Source: Fidelibacterota bacterium
Lineage (GTDB): Bacteria > Pseudomonadota > Alphaproteobacteria > Rhodospirillales > Rhodospirillaceae
Reading direction: 5' to 3'
Length of the DNA: 64,000 nucleotides
NCBI GenBank assembly: GCA_947476275.1
Contig: CANJPQ010000011.1
Coordinates: forward strand, 62,001 to 126,000
This document shows positions 46,859 to 56,399 of this stretch, piece by piece; position 1 is the stretch's first letter, and every line of letters begins with the position of its first letter. The notes beneath the pieces were generated by a model that had not been told where the DNA came from, ran no database searches, and saw only the letters and a program-made list of their open reading frames with translations. The translations under genes were made by a program, and so were the position numbers.

Positions 46859-48124
46859 GCCGCACTCCACCGAACACATATGCTGTCGTTCGGCGCTCCG
46901 TACCAACGGGTCGCAGGACGGCAGCGGTTAAACCGCTCCATTCCCTTCAACCGTCCATGGTTTAGGAGAGAGCCCAACCCGTATGCCGGTCGGGCGGAAA
47001 AATCAATAGCGAGATTCGTCGTGTTTACGGGGGCCTTTGGTACGAAAATCGCTCGCTAAGCTAAGAATACGATGACTTTCGAAAATCGCCCTAAATTTTG
47101 GTTTCAGGCGCAGCCGAATCGGCTCTCTCGAAGAGTCGGCGAGCTTGGCATGGACTTGAATTCGCGATCCTAGATTAGGAATTTGGGGCGTTCGATCCGT
47201 GAAGGGCAAGGGCGATTCAGGAGGGCAATCGAATCAGGGGCTTAGGACTATGCGATTGTCTCCGAGTCTCCCCGGTTATCTCCGCTTCTCGGCACGATGT
47301 GTGCCAAAAGTGTGCCGCGACTTCGCGCTAGAGTATTTGTGTCGTAACGGAGAGGTGCGAGAAGATCGCCAGATTCTAGGCGATTGATCTATCTAACGCC
47401 TTTATTTGCTGTGCTTTGCGCTGGCCGATTTCCTTACCACGTCCCTGTCTCCATGCAACGGAGGTGAGTGCTGCTTCCCTGCCTTGTCCGCCTCCCCGAG
47501 CCTGTGGCTAAAATTATGTCGCCATATGAGCCCTTAATCGACAGCGCCGCCCCTGCTATTGCAGCAGAATCTGCTAGGCCGGGCGGAAGACTATTTGGAA
47601 CCAAAGAGCGCGGCAGCGGCAGGTATTTTCCTCCGCGATAAGCGGTCAACCATCGGTCCACGTCGGGTACGTCAGTGACCGACGTGCCAATGAATGTGAC
47701 CGCGTGAGCGAATCTTGGCTAGGTCGTCGGAGGTTGCGTGTTCCGCCTCGAAGCCAAGCACTAGGCCCGGTAAGCTGAGTAAAATTCGCTAGATTGGTGC
47801 TGAGTTTTCTCGGGCCGGCTCAAGAATTTGTCGCAACGTAAGCGATATTGCAGTCCGGCAACCTACAAGGACCGCCGGATCATCTCCAGCCGGGCAAATT
47901 TGTGGCCAATCGCGGGTATCACACGGCCATGGAGGAAGCTTTGTCCCACGGCTAAACCCAGCTGATCTGCAGTTCTGCTTCCAACAGCATCTCCAGGAAT
48001 AGCAGAGCCAAAATACGACTTTCAAAGAACCTGGCCCAAGTGAAGCGCCGGTATTTAATTTGTTTCCCAATATGAAAAAATTCTCGTTCCAGTGGTGTAA
48101 TCCGATACGCTGGCGCTACTAAAG
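46859..48124. other. 1.2-kb region with no convincing gene
   Basis: Short frames exist on both strands (for example 47434-47661 and 47789-48070 on the minus strand) but none has a ribosome-binding site, recognisable domain or natural composition. The region may hold decayed genes, the promoter of the Zorya operon, and RNA that cannot be recognised by eye. Confidence 0.5.
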
Positions 48125-50107
48125 ATGGGGGCGCTAATGGTCAATCCAGCAGAATTGTTGGACGCAATTCTTAAGCAGCTCGAATTCGTCTACGGCAGCC
48201 CGTGGATTGCGCCGTTCGTACTCCTTCCAATGATCTTGCTTGGAGCGATCCTTATACATATCGAGGCGCTGTACCGCACACGTCCCTATTTGCGCGCGGC
48301 GCGCAAAAGAATCGAACGCCTTCGTGAGGTGTTGGGTGCCGACAGTAGCGCTATCGCCGAGCGTTCGGCATTTAGCGAGCGCTTCGCTGAAGTAATCGAA
48401 ATTATGGAAACGGGTGGGCGACGGGTCACGCGGCTTATTCAGGCTTGGCGAGAATTTCACGAGTCGATTATCGACGAAAATGCGTCACCAATCAAAAACA
48501 CGAGCCGTCCGAGTTCATACTTTCAGAAAGCGATGCCCCGGCAAACTAAGCTTCTGTTTTGGTCGAATGTGTTCGTCGGGTTGGGTTTGATTCTTACGTT
48601 CCTGGGCTTAGTGGTCGCCTTGCACACCGCCTCCAAGGGCATGAGCGGCAACACCGAAGGTACCAAGCAAGCCCTGACAACCCTGCTCACCGTCGCTGGA
48701 GCCAAATTCTTCACCTCAATCGCGGGCATTGTTGCGTCCCTTTGGCTGCGGTTTGCCGAGTATGGCCTGACCCGCAATGTGCAAGGAGCAACCGATGAAA
48801 TCTGCGCGTTGATCGAGCGGGGAATGCTGTACATCCCTCCTCAACGTATAGCGGCCGAACAGCTCGAGGTGCTTAGAGCGCAACGGGATGAGCTCAAGTC
48901 ATTCAACACGGATCTCGCATTCCAAATCGGGGAAAATATTGGAGTGCACCTGCAGCAGGCGTCCTCACAGGTAAGCGCATCCCTAACGTCGATAAATGCG
49001 AACATCTCGGCCATGAGTGAGGGGCTTGGAAAGGGCGCCGCCCAGGCAGTCGCTGAGGCAAGTGGCGGTGAACTGAGAGCGCTCGGCCAAACATTGGCAG
49101 CATTGGGAGATAGGCTCGATGCCCTCGGCGCCACCGTAGGAAATTCCGGTGATGATGCTGCTCGTCAAATCCGGTTGGCCGGCTCGGAGTTTGCCCAGGC
49201 GGCCGCCGACATTCGCGCAGCGTTCGGCACCCTGACGCAACACGTCGAAGGCTTGGGGACAAAACTCGTCGAACAAGGTGAGGCTGCCTCCAAGGCTCAA
49301 GCGGACGCACTCACCAAGGCAGTCGCGGATTTCGACGACACTAACAAGAGATCTACGAACATCGTGCAGGAAGCAATCAAGTCATTGCGGTCAGCTGGCG
49401 AAGAAGCGGCGTTGGAAATGCAAAAGAAGCTGGGCGCCGCTCTGACAGAAGGCGTCGCCGAAAGCCAGCGTACGTTCAGGACCGCCTTGGAAGAGTCGGG
49501 GGAGGGGCTTCGGACTTCCGCAAATACACTTGCGAGCTCGATCGATGGGGCGGCTGGAAAAATAGAACGCGCTGGCAGTTCGTTCGAAGAGTCGAGCACG
49601 GCTGCACAGGAAACGGCAGGCACAATGAAGCTTGTCGCAGCTGAAGCGCGCTCGGCAGGCACCTCATTGGCAGAAGCCTCGAAGGCGTTGGCTCTGGCGG
49701 CCCAGCCCGTCAGTAAGGCCACGCAGTCAATCAACGAGGCGTCAGAGAGAGTTGTCCGCGCAATTGAAGCCGCCGCTACCAACGACGCCGATACGATGAC
49801 AAAACTTACCGCGTTGGCTGACGGGATTCGCGATACCCAACATTCCGCTGCAGCGGCATGGCAGGACTATAAGGCGAGGTTCGAGGGCGTTGACAAAGCC
49901 TTGGAAGTGACCACTACAAAACTTGGGGAAACGCTCGGTGACACGTTCCAGGAATTCCGGAAGTTCGCTCAGGAAACCGATCGGGAGCTTGGAGCTGCGG
50001 TCAGCAAGTTATCGCAGACGCTAACAGCTATTGAAGATTACGCAGAAGCATTAAGCGATCACGTGGAGGCGGGCGCCCGTCGGCCTGCCCTGGAGCCGGC
50101 CCAATGA
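48125..50107 (+). CDS. zorA: Zorya protein ZorA (MotA/TolQ/ExbB-type)
   Basis: Membrane motor subunit of the Zorya antiphage system, related to the MotA/TolQ stators. The 660-residue protein has membrane segments near residues 27-47 (PFVLLPMILLGAILIHIEAL), 144-168 (LFWSNVFVGLGLILTFLGLV) and about 187-208 (LTVAGAKFFTSIAGIVASLW), the last two with the GxxxTFLG / AxFFTSIAG pattern of proton-channel proteins. The remaining 450 residues form a very long Ala/Glu-rich helical tail reaching into the cytoplasm, as known for ZorA. ATG 48125 or ATG 48137 may be the start. The stop overlaps the zorB start (ATGA). Confidence 0.93.
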   Translation: MGALMVNPAELLDAILKQLEFVYGSPWIAPFVLLPMILLGAILIHIEALYRTRPYLRAARKRIERLREVLGADSSAIAERSAFSERFAEVIEIMETGGRRVTRLIQAWREFHESIIDENASPIKNTSRPSSYFQKAMPRQTKLLFWSNVFVGLGLILTFLGLVVALHTASKGMSGNTEGTKQALTTLLTVAGAKFFTSIAGIVASLWLRFAEYGLTRNVQGATDEICALIERGMLYIPPQRIAAEQLEVLRAQRDELKSFNTDLAFQIGENIGVHLQQASSQVSASLTSINANISAMSEGLGKGAAQAVAEASGGELRALGQTLAALGDRLDALGATVGNSGDDAARQIRLAGSEFAQAAADIRAAFGTLTQHVEGLGTKLVEQGEAASKAQADALTKAVADFDDTNKRSTNIVQEAIKSLRSAGEEAALEMQKKLGAALTEGVAESQRTFRTALEESGEGLRTSANTLASSIDGAAGKIERAGSSFEESSTAAQETAGTMKLVAAEARSAGTSLAEASKALALAAQPVSKATQSINEASERVVRAIEAAATNDADTMTKLTALADGIRDTQHSAAAAWQDYKARFEGVDKALEVTTTKLGETLGDTFQEFRKFAQETDRELGAAVSKLSQTLTAIEDYAEALSDHVEAGARRPALEPAQ

Positions 50108-50877
50108 TCGCGGAAGATTCTCACGAATATGAGGTTCAGGAAGAGAACTACTTCATATCGATGACCGACATGATGGTTGGTCTCATTTTCATATTCATCA
50201 TCTTGATCATGTATTACGCAGTGCAGCTGCAAAGCGAAACCCAACGTCTGAAAGTCGAGACGCAGCGTCTCGACGGCTCTGGAACGCGGAGCGAGATTCT
50301 TGCTCAACTGAAGGAGCGGCTCGAGAAAGAGCTAAATGTTCAGATTTTTGTCGACAACGCTACCGGGGTGCTGCGCCTGCCCGACTCGATTCTTTTTGAT
50401 AGCGGGCAGGCAGAGCTCAAGCCCGATGGCAAGACCGCAATTTCACATCTTGCAGGAGCGCTCTCAGACATACTGCCATGCTACACAAGCGATGGTGGCC
50501 GACGTCTTGAATGCTCGAAGGCGGAGCATCTGGTTGAATCAGTTTATATTGAAGGCCATACGGACGCAGACGCGTATTCGGCTGCGGGCCGGGCTATTAA
50601 AGACAACTGGGATCTCTCAGCTATTAGAGCGACGAACACGTTCAGAGCCGTAGTGGACGCTCGCCCGGACCTTACGTCTTTATGCACTCAGGTCGTCGAG
50701 CAGCGCTGCGAACCAGTTCTCAGCGTCAGCGGATATGGTCCCCAGCGACCGGTATCTCCGGGATCATCCGACGCAGACAAGCGGAAAAATCGTCGCATTG
50801 ACCTCCGTCTGGTTATGGTCACGCCCGACGCGGGGGAAGCGAAGGCTGCAATTGAGCAGCACCTGATCCCACAATGA
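50104..50877 (+). CDS. zorB: Zorya protein ZorB (MotB/OmpA-type)
   Basis: Membrane partner of ZorA that anchors to the peptidoglycan and carries the proton-binding Asp. The 257-residue protein has one membrane segment (about residues 18-40, SMTDMMVGLIFIFIILIMYY) that contains Thr-Asp, the conserved proton site. A short helix and an OmpA-like peptidoglycan-binding domain follow, with SILFDSGQAELKPDGKTAI, YIEGHTDADAYS, ELSAIRAT-type SAIRATNTFRAV and DADKRKNRRIDLRLVM. Four cysteines in the OmpA domain could form disulfides in the periplasm. It overlaps zorA and zorC by 4 nt each. Confidence 0.94.
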   Translation: MIAEDSHEYEVQEENYFISMTDMMVGLIFIFIILIMYYAVQLQSETQRLKVETQRLDGSGTRSEILAQLKERLEKELNVQIFVDNATGVLRLPDSILFDSGQAELKPDGKTAISHLAGALSDILPCYTSDGGRRLECSKAEHLVESVYIEGHTDADAYSAAGRAIKDNWDLSAIRATNTFRAVVDARPDLTSLCTQVVEQRCEPVLSVSGYGPQRPVSPGSSDADKRKNRRIDLRLVMVTPDAGEAKAAIEQHLIPQ

Positions 50878-52304
50878 AGACCCTCCGCTCCGTCCTTGAG
50901 GAGCCCGCCCAAGTTCTCGGGCGCCTGAAGGTAAGTGTGCCGGAGCCGTCCAAGCTAAGGGCGGCTGTCCGCCAAATTCCTACAGATGAAACATCGGCCG
51001 TCGATATTGATACAACGAGCGACATCCAGATAAGGCTATCGCGAGCTGTGGAATCACAGAATCTTAACGCACTTTCACGACGCGATCTCCGTGAAGGATG
51101 TAAGACGCTATTCCATCCACCTCTAGCGCCTGGCCGAAAGTTCGGAGTGATTGAGAGTGTATTTGCGGCCGTTGATTCGCGGCGACGGCGCTCAGCATTC
51201 CTCGCACTGATAAATGCCTACTTGGATGGGTTTGCCGAAGGCGACAACGAAATTGCCAAACTTGGTGCGCTGTTAGGTGAAGCGAGTGAGCGCTGGCCTT
51301 GGCGATCACATGATCCATGGCCAAAACGTATAACGGATTTTCGGCTATTTCGCGGGAACGAAGCACTGGCAATGCTTGCCCACTCGGTATTGAAGTCTGA
51401 ATTGTCAGCGGAGGAAATTCTGGAGCAGGCAGGCCTTGAATCTGAAAGCCGTAGGCTAGGTGGAATGGGTCTCGCGTCGTTTGTATGGGCCTGTCGATAC
51501 GTCGAAGAAGCAAATGCTAGGGAAGCGCGCATCCTACAGAGGCGCTTGATCGATTGGGCATGCGGCGCCAACCGACGCAAAGAGTTCAAAATGGCCAAGG
51601 CATGGCCGCAATTCGCAGGCGCGCTTTTCCTGCCGTGGGCAGCTTCGCCGCCAACCAAAGATCACCAGAACTATATAACTCAAGTCGCGATTGATTACGC
51701 GGGCGATCCAAGGACCATGTCGCCTCGATGGCGCTTGGTTCAAGACACAAAACCAGAAGCTCTCCGAACGATAAAGCGGTGGCTCGTCAGGGCATCAGTT
51801 CTTCAATTCTTTGAAGTTGTAGACAGCGTCGCGATGGAGCGCATGTGGCGCTATAGAAGAGCGTTCTGGAAGTCCTATGTGGAAGCAGAGCACGTCGATG
51901 ATGCCTGGATGGTTCTGGGCTCCGAGGGAGCTTCCCAGGCCCTAGCGATAGCAAGTCAATCTGGCGATCCCGCGCTTCGGCAGTTCGGAAAACTGCGGTC
52001 GGGGGGCGGAAGGGCTAAGAATCATGCCTGCCTGATGATGCGGATCGGCGATCTCACGATTGCAGAGTGGAGCCACAACGGCCGTTGCTATATTTGGAAT
52101 CGCGCTGTCTCCAAGCACCCGACGCTGGGGCATCCGTCATATCACCCCGACGAACTTGCACATCCGATAAGCCAGATAGATGAGCGAAAGCGTATCGGCA
52201 TACCCCACCTGCATGCGGAGACCCTCGTGTGGCAGCGAAAGGTGGCGCGTCACATAGCTGACGCAACCGGGTTGCAGACCCCAGAAAGAGAATGGGTTCC
52301 GTGA
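50874..52304 (+). CDS. zorC: Zorya type I protein ZorC (EH-signature)
   Basis: Cytoplasmic protein that marks type I Zorya and works with the ZorAB motor and ZorD to stop phage growth; it binds DNA in studied systems. The 476-residue sequence is mostly helical and the C-terminal part shows AEWSHNGRCYIW (about residues 397-408), the conserved Glu and His that give the EH-signature domain its name, followed by PTLGHPSYHPDELAHPI. The start overlaps the zorB stop (ATGA) and the last 13 nt overlap zorD. No enzymatic motif is visible. Identity rests on the EH motif and position. Confidence 0.9.
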   Translation: MKTLRSVLEEPAQVLGRLKVSVPEPSKLRAAVRQIPTDETSAVDIDTTSDIQIRLSRAVESQNLNALSRRDLREGCKTLFHPPLAPGRKFGVIESVFAAVDSRRRRSAFLALINAYLDGFAEGDNEIAKLGALLGEASERWPWRSHDPWPKRITDFRLFRGNEALAMLAHSVLKSELSAEEILEQAGLESESRRLGGMGLASFVWACRYVEEANAREARILQRRLIDWACGANRRKEFKMAKAWPQFAGALFLPWAASPPTKDHQNYITQVAIDYAGDPRTMSPRWRLVQDTKPEALRTIKRWLVRASVLQFFEVVDSVAMERMWRYRRAFWKSYVEAEHVDDAWMVLGSEGASQALAIASQSGDPALRQFGKLRSGGGRAKNHACLMMRIGDLTIAEWSHNGRCYIWNRAVSKHPTLGHPSYHPDELAHPISQIDERKRIGIPHLHAETLVWQRKVARHIADATGLQTPEREWVP

Positions 52305-55300
52305 AACTCCGTAGGTGGTTCAAGAGAGTGCTATCTCCCAAGCTGCTGCTGGCGATGGACGGCGACATCTGCGTTATCTCTATGAACTCAGACGATCGAG
52401 CTGTCGCGATTTCCGAATGGCCGGAAAAAGCGCCGCAAATTACGGGGGCGCTCACCCTTGCAGCGGCGGCGGCAGAGGATGGCCGCCGCGGCAGCGATGA
52501 TCGACTCTTAGTTGAGGTGACGGGACAGCAGTTGCGATTGCATCCTGACTGGATTGCGGGCCTCAGTGATTCCGAGGCTACAAGGTTGGGCATTCATCCC
52601 ACTAGTACTTTGGCCCTGGATTTGAAGCCTCACGGGCGCATAGACCAGGATGAATTCGTCGTACATACCCGTTGGTTACGTCCAGGTGGTCAACCGATAA
52701 GGTGTAGCTTGGAAGGTTGTATGATCACCAGTGCTGAGGGTGTCCGTAGGGTGCCGGAGCCTTTGTGGTCGATATACAAAGCTGCAAAGAATTTAGCGGC
52801 ACCATTAGGAAAAGTGGATCGCTTCCGCACCCTATCTGAAATGAGAAAGGTTTGGCCGGATGACGCTCGGGTGGCACTCCAATCCGACCAATACCTTTCT
52901 GATTTGCGCATCCACTATGCGTCGAGCGTTTCAGTTGCGATCGGACGAACGGGGCCCTTCGATTTTGATCCAGTATTGTTCGGCGCGTCGTCCCTGGCGG
53001 ATGCCGATGCCAACGGGAGAGCGGTCGACGAAGAGGTGGACAACGTTCTCAGTTCATCTGCTCACAGACTCTTTGTTGAAGACCGCTTCCGTAGAGAACC
53101 ACTGGCCAGAGCTGTCTATGTGCTTCGAGATGGCGAGTATGTATTTATCGACGAAAGCCTTAGGCCAACGCTTGACGTAATAAGACGCCTGCAAGATCAG
53201 CCGGAGGAAAAGCGTCGAGAATTTCTGCTAAATCCCCGTCGTGTAATCCGGGACGAAGTCGGCGATGAAGCGGCGGACCGGGTGTCGCTCGATCGCATTT
53301 TTGTCGACACGGAGCAATTTTCGGCTCGAGTGGCCGGCATAGATGTGTGGCGAAAGCCAGTTCTCCCTTGGTTGACGCCATCAGTTCGGAACGAGTGGAT
53401 ACCCGAACGATTTGGCTTGCGAATAGGTGAGGACTATTTCGTTACGCCCGTCAGCAGTGTGCCTGAACTGCTGCAGCGCGTAGAAGCAGCCAAGGCTAGG
53501 GGTTCTAGCTCCGTCGAGATCGCTGGACTTCTGGAACCGGTATCTTCGGAGGGGCTGGCCCCACAATCTCTCCCGGTTACCGATGCCGTCGTGCAAGCGG
53601 TCCGTGCCTTAGGGGGGTTGATTCGTCCTCCGATCTCCGGAGCTCAATCAGAAGAGCGAAAAGAACAGGTCCCGAGGGATAGATACTTCCTGTTGGTTCG
53701 TGAGAACTTTGAACAGGTCGATTTTGCTGCTCCGGATGACGACAAAGCTACGGCCGATGACGAGAAAGTGGAGCGACCCGCAAAGCTCCGAACTGAACTG
53801 AAACAGCATCAAGAGGTGGGTCTCAGATGGCTGATCAAGTGCTTGCGTGCGGGCAGGCCGGGTGCGCTCCTAGCCGATGACATGGGCTTGGGAAAGACGC
53901 TTCAGGCCATTGCCTTTATGTCGTGGCTGCAAGAGAGGGCTGCAACCGGTTACTACGAGCGAGCGCCGTTCTTGATTGTTGCTCCAACGGGTCTTCTGGG
54001 AAACTGGCGTGACGAAATAAACAAGCACCTCATCGCCCCACGGCTTGGTGCGCTGTGCCCTGCCTTTGGCCCCGATCTGCGAAGCTTACGCGAAGAGGAT
54101 AGTTTCGGAGATCGCGATATCGAGTTGGGACGCTCAGCTCTCAAGGCGGAAGCGTGGCGAGACGCCGGAGTGGTCCTAACCACGTATGAAACGCTCCGAG
54201 ACTATCACTTTAGCTTCGCTCGCAGCCGGTTCGCGCTCATCATATTTGATGAAATCCAGAAACTAAAAAATCCCGCCAGCCAATTGACGAGGGCGGCAAA
54301 GACCATTCATGGCCAGTTCATCTTGGGCATGACCGGCACACCGGTAGAAAACCGGCTTCAAGATCTTTGGTCCTTGATGGACATTCTTACCCCAGGTCTT
54401 CTTGGATCCAGCCGTGACTTCGAACGACGTCACCCCGCCGATAACAGCCAAGCGCTGTCTGCACTTCGGGACACGCTCACAGAAGATACCGTCGCTAAGC
54501 CGCCATATATGCTTCGGCGACTTAAGGCTGACTGCTTGGATGGTCTCCCTGACAAGAAAATTCATCGAATTGAAGTTGATATGCCGGCCTTGCAGGCGGC
54601 GACATACAAAGAAATTGTGCTACGCGCAGCTACTTTGGCTGGCTCGAATGCCATGAGCACTGGCGGAATGCTTTCGACATTGGCGGCAATGCGGGGGGTG
54701 TCGCTGCATCCCATTCATCCCCGTGGTTCCACCGTGGAACACGAAGAGTACATTGCAGCTTCAGCTCGATTAATCCGGGCTCTACAGATTCTCGACGACA
54801 TCTGTAAGCGGGGAGAGAAAGCACTAGTCTTCGTAGAAGATCTTGCGATGCAGGAGAAGCTCAGCGACATTATTCACCGTCGATATTCGCTACGTCGACC
54901 TCCGGCGCGAATAAACGGTACGGTCGCAGGCGCTCGCCGCCAAGACATTGTCCGGAACTTCCAGGGCCAAGAATCCGGCTTTGACGTGCTGATCTTGTCG
55001 CCCAAGGCGGGTGGCGTAGGGTTGACCCTAACTGAGGCGAACCACGTCATCCACCTATCACGCTGGTGGAATCCGGCCGTTGAAGATCAGGCCACGGACC
55101 GGGTGTACCGCATGGGCCAGACCAAGGATGTGCACATCTATTTACCGATGGCCGTACATCCCGATCCACTGCTGCGACCGTCCAGCTTCGATATTCGGTT
55201 AGACGCGCTGATCGACCGAAAGCGCCAACTAACGCAAAATCTGTTTGCGCCACGAGAGGGGCCGGACATTGATCTAACGGAGCTATTCGGTCAGGTCGCA

Positions 55301-55894
55301 GGGGCGACCCGGCTCCGGAATGGTCCGGAGACAGTCCGCGAGACAGGAAGTGAGAGGTCAAATCCCAGGACTGTCGAGCCCAGTCGATTCGGAGAGAATA
55401 TGCCCAGGGTCTGGAGAATCTCTGCCGGAGATCCTCGCCCCACAGAGGAAATTCTGGCGCTATTTCGCGGCGCGAATATTACTCACGTGCATATCCGCGA
55501 TCCTTACGCCCTAGCGAGATCACAATCTAGAAATGCCCAAATTTCGTTGCTGTCTTCTCTAAGAGCTGTAGCCAAATCACTCGGGGCGATCACAGTGCAG
55601 TATGCGCCAGATGCGCAGGGTGATTTGCCAGAAACAATGCAGCGCAGGAGCTTTGGCTCTGCATTCGCTCAGCAATTTTCGCAGCACACTCCCCGGCTCA
55701 GCTTGGTGCGGCAGCCGCGGCGCACAAGCGAGGAAGACTTTCACGATCGCTTTATCGACATAGAGGTTCGTGGAGAAGACGGTGCGCTCAGCGAGCATAG
55801 TTTGATTATAGGCAGGGGGGTTGAAGCACTCTACGACCTAAAGAAGCAGTGTACGGTGAGCTACGTCCCCCCTTCGACTATTTCGCGCGCCTGA
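52292..55894 (+). CDS. zorD: Zorya type I protein ZorD, SNF2 helicase/nuclease with C-terminal MIT_C-like domain
   Basis: Effector of type I Zorya, a SNF2-type translocase that degrades invading DNA in studied examples. The 1200-residue protein has an N-terminal DUF-type region, then the helicase core: DDMGLGKT (about residues 529-536), IIFDEIQKLKNP (DEIQ box, about 651-662), MTGTPVENRLQDLWSL, LSPKAGGVGLTLTEA and DQATDRVYRMGQ. After about residue 1050 there is an added domain with THVHIRDPYALARSQ (about 1063-1077) and EDFHDRFIDIEV (about 1148-1159) then IIGRGVEALYDL. This resembles the phospholipase-D-fold C-terminal domain of MITD1 proteins (DPY, HDR and GRG motifs). Studied ZorD proteins are around 1080 residues, so the extension may be unusual. 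Confidence 0.9.
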   Translation: MGSVKLRRWFKRVLSPKLLLAMDGDICVISMNSDDRAVAISEWPEKAPQITGALTLAAAAAEDGRRGSDDRLLVEVTGQQLRLHPDWIAGLSDSEATRLGIHPTSTLALDLKPHGRIDQDEFVVHTRWLRPGGQPIRCSLEGCMITSAEGVRRVPEPLWSIYKAAKNLAAPLGKVDRFRTLSEMRKVWPDDARVALQSDQYLSDLRIHYASSVSVAIGRTGPFDFDPVLFGASSLADADANGRAVDEEVDNVLSSSAHRLFVEDRFRREPLARAVYVLRDGEYVFIDESLRPTLDVIRRLQDQPEEKRREFLLNPRRVIRDEVGDEAADRVSLDRIFVDTEQFSARVAGIDVWRKPVLPWLTPSVRNEWIPERFGLRIGEDYFVTPVSSVPELLQRVEAAKARGSSSVEIAGLLEPVSSEGLAPQSLPVTDAVVQAVRALGGLIRPPISGAQSEERKEQVPRDRYFLLVRENFEQVDFAAPDDDKATADDEKVERPAKLRTELKQHQEVGLRWLIKCLRAGRPGALLADDMGLGKTLQAIAFMSWLQERAATGYYERAPFLIVAPTGLLGNWRDEINKHLIAPRLGALCPAFGPDLRSLREEDSFGDRDIELGRSALKAEAWRDAGVVLTTYETLRDYHFSFARSRFALIIFDEIQKLKNPASQLTRAAKTIHGQFILGMTGTPVENRLQDLWSLMDILTPGLLGSSRDFERRHPADNSQALSALRDTLTEDTVAKPPYMLRRLKADCLDGLPDKKIHRIEVDMPALQAATYKEIVLRAATLAGSNAMSTGGMLSTLAAMRGVSLHPIHPRGSTVEHEEYIAASARLIRALQILDDICKRGEKALVFVEDLAMQEKLSDIIHRRYSLRRPPARINGTVAGARRQDIVRNFQGQESGFDVLILSPKAGGVGLTLTEANHVIHLSRWWNPAVEDQATDRVYRMGQTKDVHIYLPMAVHPDPLLRPSSFDIRLDALIDRKRQLTQNLFAPREGPDIDLTELFGQVAGATRLRNGPETVRETGSERSNPRTVEPSRFGENMPRVWRISAGDPRPTEEILALFRGANITHVHIRDPYALARSQSRNAQISLLSSLRAVAKSLGAITVQYAPDAQGDLPETMQRRSFGSAFAQQFSQHTPRLSLVRQPRRTSEEDFHDRFIDIEVRGEDGALSEHSLIIGRGVEALYDLKKQCTVSYVPPSTISRA

Positions 55895-55939
55895 AAGTAA
55901 TTAATAGTAAGAGGAAGAGATGAGCTGGGGAGACGAGCT

Positions 55940-56395
55940 TTGAGATTCTCGACGCATAGCCATTGCAATGGAATCAACCGCGTCCCGCCGAGGACCAAAG
56001 AGGAAATCGAAGTTGCCATTGCTTCAGTACAGGTGCGTCCGGAGCGAGGTGCGACGACGCGAATTCGTGAGGCCATAATCAGTTCTCTTATGAGCCATGG
56101 TTGGTCAAGCGAGGTGCCCGTAGCGAAGAACTCAGACATGACCATCACCTCTATGAAAGAATCGGTTGGTCTGTGTCTCCAGACGGGAAATATGGCCAGA
56201 ATGTATGCAGACCTGATGAAGCTTCAAACGCTGTATCTTGATAATTCAATTTCTGCTGCAGCGCTTATTCTACCGTCGCAACCACTTGCGTTAGTGCTCG
56301 GAGACAACATCGCCCACTCACTTCGATTGGAACGCGAGCTCGAGATATTCCGCAAAGTGTTTCACGTTCCCGCACTTATCTTTGGGTTGGAGTGA
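55940..56395 (+). CDS. small BglII/BstYI-like restriction-endonuclease-fold protein, catalytic Glu replaced
   Basis: A 151-residue protein starting at TTG 55940. Residues 75-150 follow the pattern of BglII/BstYI-type enzymes: VGLCLQTGNMARMYADLMKL, LDNSISAAALILPSQPLAL, GDNIAHSLRLERELEIFRKV, PALIFGLE. In that family the strand normally reads VxxExQ; here the Glu position is Cys 79 (LCLQ), so normal metal-dependent cleavage may be lost, while Asp 66 and Gln 81 remain. The start is odd: a seven-codon frame from ATG 55920 (after GGAAGAG) ends in TGA that overlaps the TTG. It lies 45 bp after zorD and 4 bp before the ParB-like gene, so it is at the head of the next operon. Family call is by pattern and moderate. 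Confidence 0.5.
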   Translation: MRFSTHSHCNGINRVPPRTKEEIEVAIASVQVRPERGATTRIREAIISSLMSHGWSSEVPVAKNSDMTITSMKESVGLCLQTGNMARMYADLMKLQTLYLDNSISAAALILPSQPLALVLGDNIAHSLRLERELEIFRKVFHVPALIFGLE

Positions 56396-56399
56396 GGCC

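Noticed and set aside
47434-48070. Two minus-strand frames of 75 and 93 codons before Zorya
   Set aside because: No start signals or recognisable domains; the composition does not look like translated sequence.
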